Below, in pieces: positions 59,957 through 64,000 of a stretch of 64,000 nt of DNA. Source of the stretch: Idiomarina sp. (lineage in GTDB: Bacteria > Pseudomonadota > Gammaproteobacteria > Enterobacterales > Alteromonadaceae); the NCBI GenBank assembly GCA_022565355.1, contig JAIUMU010000001.1, forward strand, positions 1 through 64,000, read 5' to 3'. Numbering within the stretch: the stretch's first letter is position 1; every line of letters begins with the position of its first letter. Below the pieces are notes generated by a model, which was not told the origin of the DNA, made no database searches, and saw only the letters and a list, made by a program, of their open reading frames with translations. The translations under genes and the position numbers were made by a program.

Positions 59957-61570
59957 ATGAGCACGGATTTCATTTTGCCAGATATCGGTGAAGGTATCGT
60001 AGAGTGTGAAATCGTTGAATGGCAGGTTAAAGAAGGCGATTCAGTACAGGAAGATCAGGTTGTTGTAGAAGTAATGACCGATAAAGCAGTGGTAGAAATC
60101 CCTGCTAAATTCGATGGTACAGTAACCAAACTTTATTATGCCAAAGGCGACATCGCCAAAGTGGGCGAGCCATTATTTGCGATTGATGCAGAAGGTGGAA
60201 ATGCACCAGCAACCGCAGAAAGCAAACCACAGCCTGCGGCGCCGGCCGATTCAAAGCCCGAGGAGATCACGAAATCCTCGGCAAGCAATGGCACTGCTAC
60301 TGATTTCATTTTGCCAGATATTGGTGAAGGTATCGTTGAGTGTGAAATTGTTGAATGGCTAGTTCAAGAAGGCGATGCCATTGCGGAAGATCAGGTTGTT
60401 GTAGAGGTAATGACCGATAAAGCTGTGGTGGAAATCCCAGCTAAATCAGATGGTACCGTAGGTAAGTTATATTACGCCAAAGGCGAAATTGCCAAAGTAG
60501 GCGAACCTTTGTTTGCCATTGTGGAAGCCGGTTCTGCTGCTAATGATTCAGCTACTGCAGAAACACCATCTGCGAATACGGCTGCACCGAGTGCTGCAAG
60601 CGCGCCGGCGGTGGCTTCTACAGCCCGCCCAGCGGGTGGTGAATTTGAAGCGCCACAGCCAGCGGCAGAAGGTAAAGCATTAGCTAGCCCAGCGGTACGC
60701 CGCCGTGCTCGCGAAGCGAATATTGATCTTACGCAAGTGCAAGGTTCTGGCAAAAAAGGCCGCATTCTCAAAGAAGATCTGGATAAAACTGCGAGCAGCA
60801 CAGCTGCTGTGCAAAGTACGGCACCAGCAAGCTCAGCACCAGCAAGTAGCGCTACAGTTGCCGGCGGCACACGTACTGAACCGGTACGCGGTGTGCGTGC
60901 AGCAATGGCGCGGCAAATGGCTGAATCGGTGCGTACTATTCCGCATTTCACCTATGCTGAAGAGTTCGATTTAACTGATTTACGCATTATGCATGCAAAA
61001 TTGAAGGCGCAGTATGCCGAGCAGGGTGTGCGGTTAACCTTAATGCCATTCTTTATTAAAGCAATGAGCTTAGCGTTAAGCGAATTCCCGATTATGAATG
61101 CGCAGTTAAATGACGATGCTACCGAAATCACCTACTTTGATGATCACAACATTGGTATGGCAGTAGCCACCAAGGTTGGTTTGATGGTGCCAAACATTAA
61201 GCAGGTGCAGAACAAATCGCTGCTAGAAGTAGCGGAAGAAGTAAATCGCTTAACCGCTGCAGCGCGTGAAGGCAAAGTAGCGCAAGCCGATATGAAAGGT
61301 GGCACGATCACGATTTCGAATATCGGTGTTGTGGGCGGTACGGTAACTACGCCAATCATTAACAAGCCGGAAGCCGCTATTGTGGCTTTAGGTAAAGTGC
61401 AAACCTTACCGCGCTTTGCTGCCGATGGCAGTGTAGTGGGCCGCGATATGATGGTGGCAAGTTGGAGTGGCGATCACCGCATTATTGATGGTGCTACCAT
61501 TGCTAACTTTAATAAGCGCTGGCAGCAGTTCTTGGAAGATCCAATGCAAATGCTAACGGTAATGCGTTAA
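59957..61570 (+). CDS. bkdB: Branched-chain 2-oxoacid dehydrogenase E2 (lipoyl acyltransferase) with two lipoyl domains
   Basis: 537-residue acyltransferase core. Two lipoyl domains (about 4-80 and 116-192) carry lipoylated Lys43 and Lys155 in VMTDKAVVEI and are nearly identical even at DNA level. Ala/Pro/Ser-rich linkers join them to the E1/E3-binding domain (about 236-275, ASPAVRRRAREANIDLTQV) and the catalytic domain, with SGDHRIIDGATIANF near the end. Pseudomonas BkdB has one lipoyl domain. No E3 (lpd) gene follows, so the dihydrolipoyl dehydrogenase must be shared from elsewhere. Confidence 0.94.
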   Translation: MSTDFILPDIGEGIVECEIVEWQVKEGDSVQEDQVVVEVMTDKAVVEIPAKFDGTVTKLYYAKGDIAKVGEPLFAIDAEGGNAPATAESKPQPAAPADSKPEEITKSSASNGTATDFILPDIGEGIVECEIVEWLVQEGDAIAEDQVVVEVMTDKAVVEIPAKSDGTVGKLYYAKGEIAKVGEPLFAIVEAGSAANDSATAETPSANTAAPSAASAPAVASTARPAGGEFEAPQPAAEGKALASPAVRRRAREANIDLTQVQGSGKKGRILKEDLDKTASSTAAVQSTAPASSAPASSATVAGGTRTEPVRGVRAAMARQMAESVRTIPHFTYAEEFDLTDLRIMHAKLKAQYAEQGVRLTLMPFFIKAMSLALSEFPIMNAQLNDDATEITYFDDHNIGMAVATKVGLMVPNIKQVQNKSLLEVAEEVNRLTAAAREGKVAQADMKGGTITISNIGVVGGTVTTPIINKPEAAIVALGKVQTLPRFAADGSVVGRDMMVASWSGDHRIIDGATIANFNKRWQQFLEDPMQMLTVMR

Positions 61571-61595
61571 GTTAACGCGTTAAGTTAACGCGTTA
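61564..61595. repeat. 13-bp tandem repeat across the bkdB stop codon
   Basis: GCGTTAAGTTAAC occurs twice head to tail (61564-61576, 61577-61589) with a further partial GCGTTA. The first copy contains the bkdB TAA, so the array begins in the coding sequence and runs into the 3' untranslated part. It may have arisen by slippage at the gene end. Confidence 0.85.
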
Positions 61596-61621
61596 TTCCC
61601 TTCTGCAAAGAATAGAAATAC

Positions 61622-61651
61622 AAAGGCTCCGCTTGTTGCGGAGCCTTTTTT
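61622..61651 (+). terminator. Intrinsic terminator of the bkd operon
   Basis: AAAGGCTCCGC-TTGTT-GCGGAGCCTTTTTT. Strong stem with a T6 tail. Between it and the convergent rnhB lies a small stem (AGGCTA/TAGCCT, 61701-61716) without a T tract. Confidence 0.95.
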
Positions 61652-61739
61652 GTTGTGGGTTACGGGAGGTCAATTCTAGGGGGATTATGAGTGCGGCCCG
61701 AGGCTATTGTTAGCCTACGCTAAAGGCTACTTACCAAGC

Positions 61740-62333
61740 CTAGGGCTTTTGCGCCGCATGCGCTTCTATAACGTCGCGTACGGGCTTAAAGCTGCGCCGG
61801 TGAATAGGGCTTGCTCCATGCTCTTTAAGCGCGGCTAGGTGCTCTACAGTGCCGTATGCTTTATGTTTAGCAAAGTTGTAGTGCGGGTAGCGCTCATGCC
61901 ACTCCAGCATTTGCCGATCTCGCTCAACTTTAGCTAGTATCGATGCCGCGCCAATACAGGCTTCTTTTAAATCGCCCTTAATAATCGCTTCGGCAGGAAT
62001 ACTTAATTTCGGTACCCGATTGCCATCAATTAGGGCCTTCTCAGCCGCTACTGGCAATGCTTCAATAGCGCGTTTCATGGCCAGCATTGATGCATGTAAA
62101 ATGTTCAGTTCATCAATTTCCGCAACATCACACTGGGCGATAGCCCAAGCCAGCGCTTTTTCTTTGATTTCGATACTTAACGCGTTGCGCTTTTTCTCGC
62201 TGATTTTTTTGGAATCGGTAATGCCAGTAATTGGGTTGTTCGGATCAAGAATTACTGCCGCCGCAACCACTGGGCCTGCAATCGGACCGCGGCCAGCCTC
62301 ATCGGCACCGCAAATATAAATCGTACTGTGCAT
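61740..62333 (-). CDS. rnhB: Ribonuclease HII
   Basis: Removes ribonucleotides from DNA. The 197-residue protein has catalytic Asp11 and Glu12 in [37 protein letters not shown] and [11 protein letters not shown]. The reading frame extends 52 codons upstream into the argE 3' end, but homology begins at [16 protein letters not shown]. It lies 16 nt after argE on the same strand. In many gammaproteobacteria rnhB sits beside dnaE; here it does not. Confidence 0.95.
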   Translation of the reverse strand: MHSTIYICGADEAGRGPIAGPVVAAAVILDPNNPITGITDSKKISEKKRNALSIEIKEKALAWAIAQCDVAEIDELNILHASMLAMKRAIEALPVAAEKALIDGNRVPKLSIPAEAIIKGDLKEACIGAASILAKVERDRQMLEWHERYPHYNFAKHKAYGTVEHLAALKEHGASPIHRRSFKPVRDVIEAHAAQKP

Positions 62334-62349
62334 ACAACGTTTAGCCTTA

Positions 62350-63531
62350 TTAGAAACAGATTTTATTAACGAGCTGGCGAATTTGTTGTTGCGCTGGCGT
62401 AATTTCCGCCAAGGTAATAAATTCATCGGGCTGATGAGCTTGGCGAATAGAGCCTGGGCCCATAACGATGGTTTCGCAGCCAAGAGCATCTACAAATGGC
62501 GCTTCTGTACAATAGTTTGCAGGCTCTGCCGGATTACCGCTGATTTCTTCAGCCATTTTCACTAACGCCGCATCGGCTGGGCATTCGTAACCCGGGATCG
62601 GCTCATGCATGGCATGAATTTCTAACGCCCCAGGATACAACTGATGAATGGGGGCTAAATGTGCATCTAACATTTCATGCAGGGTTTCAATGCGCATGCC
62701 AGGCAGTGGCCGCATATCCATGTGTAACTCGCAGCAAGCACAAATACGGTTGGCGGCGTCGCCACCATGAATATGGCCGAAGTTTAAGGTTGGGTAGGGC
62801 ACTTCAAATGCAGGTTGGTGAAACTTGTCTTTGAGATCTTGTTCCAGCTGCTTCAAATAACCAAGGGTTTCATGCATTACACTGATCGCGTTTAGCCCCA
62901 TAGCAGGGTTGGAACTATGCCCTGAACGGCCTGTAATTCGCACACAATCGGTGGTATGGCCTTTGTGCATGCGCACAGGAACCATATTGGTAGGCTCACC
63001 AATTACGGCAAACTCAGGCTTTAAATTTGGAAACCGGTGTAATTCACGCGCTCCGGCCATACTGGTTTCTTCATCAGCGGTAGCCAAAATACGCAGGGGC
63101 TTTTTCATTTTGCTAAAATCAAGATCGCGAATCGCTTCGATAACAAAGGCGAAAAAGCCTTTCATATCTGCACTACCCAGGCCGTATAAGCGATTGTCTG
63201 CTTCGGTAAGGGTAAATGGATTACGAGTCCAGCGGCCTTCATCCCACGGCACGGTATCGGTGTGGCCCGCCAACAATAGGCCACTCGCTTGCGCTTGCCC
63301 TGCAACCAGTTCGGGCTCCGGGCCAATGCTCGCCAGCAGGTTAAACTTACCTTGTTGCCGCTCTAGTTCTTGAATCTCTACTTTAAAATCTAGGCTTGAT
63401 AACCATAATCCCAATAATTCGATTACTTGGCGATTGCTAATATCCCATTGCGGCTCAAGGCAGGAAACTGAAGGTGCCGCGATCAGCTCACGATACATAT
63501 TGAGAAAAGATGGCAAGGTGGGTGCAGACAT
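62350..63531 (-). CDS. argE: Acetylornithine deacetylase ArgE
   Basis: M20-family zinc enzyme releasing acetate from N2-acetylornithine in arginine synthesis. The 393-residue protein follows E. coli ArgE closely: [104 protein letters not shown] and YCTEAPF. GAGG lies 5-6 nt before the ATG at 63531; a GTG five codons earlier is less likely. It is not beside argCBFGH here. Confidence 0.96.
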   Translation of the reverse strand: MSAPTLPSFLNMYRELIAAPSVSCLEPQWDISNRQVIELLGLWLSSLDFKVEIQELERQQGKFNLLASIGPEPELVAGQAQASGLLLAGHTDTVPWDEGRWTRNPFTLTEADNRLYGLGSADMKGFFAFVIEAIRDLDFSKMKKPLRILATADEETSMAGARELHRFPNLKPEFAVIGEPTNMVPVRMHKGHTTDCVRITGRSGHSSNPAMGLNAISVMHETLGYLKQLEQDLKDKFHQPAFEVPYPTLNFGHIHGGDAANRICACCELHMDMRPLPGMRIETLHEMLDAHLAPIHQLYPGALEIHAMHEPIPGYECPADAALVKMAEEISGNPAEPANYCTEAPFVDALGCETIVMGPGSIRQAHQPDEFITLAEITPAQQQIRQLVNKICF

Positions 63532-63628
63532 GAATACCTCGTTCACTAAAATAGGGGGCGTACAATCGCTTTGGCTATGGTTACGCAGATTGCCAAGAAT
63601 TAGTGCATCTTAGCATGCTTTTTACCAC

Positions 63629-63667
63629 AAAAAAGCTGGGCACCTTGCGGAGCCCAGCTTATTTTTT
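63629..63667 (-). terminator. Bidirectional intrinsic terminator after the AbgT-family gene
   Basis: AAAAAAGCTGGGC-ACCTTGCGGA-GCCCAGCTTATTTTTT: on the minus strand the stem is followed by six T and closes the AbgT-family gene, 17 nt after its stop. The T6 on the plus strand would also work in the other direction. Confidence 0.93.
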
Positions 63668-63683
63668 GCTAACTAAGTATTAC

Positions 63684-64000
63684 TTATAATGCTGGATATA
63701 CGTAGTTCGCTTGCACACCTAATGGGATACCGAGTGCCCAATACAATAATAGGAATGCGGTCCAGATAACACCGAGCGCAATACTGAATGGCAGCATCAT
63801 GGATACCAGAGTACCGATACCGGTGCCTTTCACATAGCGTTGGCAATACACCACTACCAGTGGGAAGTATGGTAAGAGTGGAGTAACGATGTTAGAAACC
63901 GAATCACCTACGCGGTATGCCGCCTGGGTTAAATCTGGCGAGATACCTAGTTGCATGAGCATGGGTACGAAGATCGGTGAAATCAACAACCACTTGGCGC
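63684..64000 (-). CDS. AbgT-family transporter, C-terminal part (truncated by window edge)
   Basis: Last about 105 residues of a larger membrane carrier; the frame runs off the window at 64000 (codons for AKW precede the part seen). The block ISPIFVPMLMQLGISPDLTQAAYRVGDSVSNIVTPLLPYFPLVVVYCQRY and the final helix are typical of AbgT-family proteins, which move p-aminobenzoyl-glutamate or export antifolates by sodium or proton coupling. The subfamily and substrate cannot be decided from this part. A strong terminator separates it from argE. Confidence 0.9.
   Translation of the reverse strand, partial: AKWLLISPIFVPMLMQLGISPDLTQAAYRVGDSVSNIVTPLLPYFPLVVVYCQRYVKGTGIGTLVSMMLPFSIALGVIWTAFLLLYWALGIPLGVQANYVYPAL

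Noticed and set aside
60472-60951. 159-residue minus-strand frame within the E2 gene
   Set aside because: Antisense of the Ala/Pro-rich linker and E1/E3-binding region; composition driven by that linker.
62909-63373. 154-residue plus-strand frame within argE
   Set aside because: Antisense to conserved ArgE motifs; no start context or homology.
63547-63620. ArgR-like box upstream of argE
   Set aside because: AGAATTAGTGCATCT resembles half of an ARG box, but no second box is present and the match is too loose to call.

Overview
The window reads as an ordinary chromosomal segment of a marine-type gammaproteobacterium, most likely in the order Alteromonadales and possibly Idiomarinaceae. That placement is inferred from gene content and recalled protein similarity, not from a search. 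Several Enterobacteria/Vibrio/Alteromonadales gene neighbourhoods are kept: corB-ypjD next to ffh; rpsP-rimM-trmD-rplS; pabB-nudL; smc-zipA-ligA; gloB/yafS-like and rnhA/dnaQ followed by tRNA-Asp; and dnaE-accA-tilS. No rRNA operon, insertion sequence, prophage or CRISPR array is visible.

Layout. 1-3.6 kb: tRNA-Arg(ACG), then the oadGAB sodium-pumping oxaloacetate decarboxylase. 3.6-8.8 kb: an orphan hybrid sensor kinase with a small membrane protein gene directly behind it, gshA, and a lytic transglycosylase-like lipoprotein. 8.9-14.7 kb: corB and ypjD facing away from ffh, then the S16 operon. 14.8-17.5 kb: tyrA, a lone receiver protein, and a cytochrome c'/cytochrome b561 pair. 17.8-22.2 kb: two exported amidohydrolases. 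22.3-24.3 kb: an HsbA/HsbR-like partner-switch pair. 24.4-33.6 kb: yciH, cysB, sdaA, nudL, pabB, class I fumarase, rmuC and two uncharacterised proteins. 33.8-40.5 kb: smc-zipA-ligA. 40.6-45.5 kb: mltD, gloB, a methyltransferase, rnhA, dnaQ and tRNA-Asp. 45.8-51.3 kb: dnaE-accA-tilS. 51.5-57.7 kb: an RND efflux pair, a DUF599 protein and astE. 57.8-61.6 kb: the branched-chain 2-oxoacid dehydrogenase operon with a candidate LiuR operator. 61.7-64.0 kb: rnhB, argE and the 3' part of an AbgT-family transporter cut by the window edge.

The metabolic genes (serine deaminase, arginine-catabolism AstE, Bkd complex, two exported amidohydrolases, AbgT carrier, oxaloacetate decarboxylase, fumarase) fit a cell that lives largely on amino acids and peptides and uses sodium energetics; this is inference. 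No clear new multi-gene system was found. The most unusual items are the partner-switch regulator whose receiver has Asn where the phosphoacceptor Asp should be, the amidohydrolase pair in which only one of three amidohydrolase modules keeps its metal motif, an unannotated 56-residue membrane protein coupled to the hybrid kinase, 13-bp tandem repeats at two gene ends, and three convergent gene pairs that share one TTAA as both stop codons.
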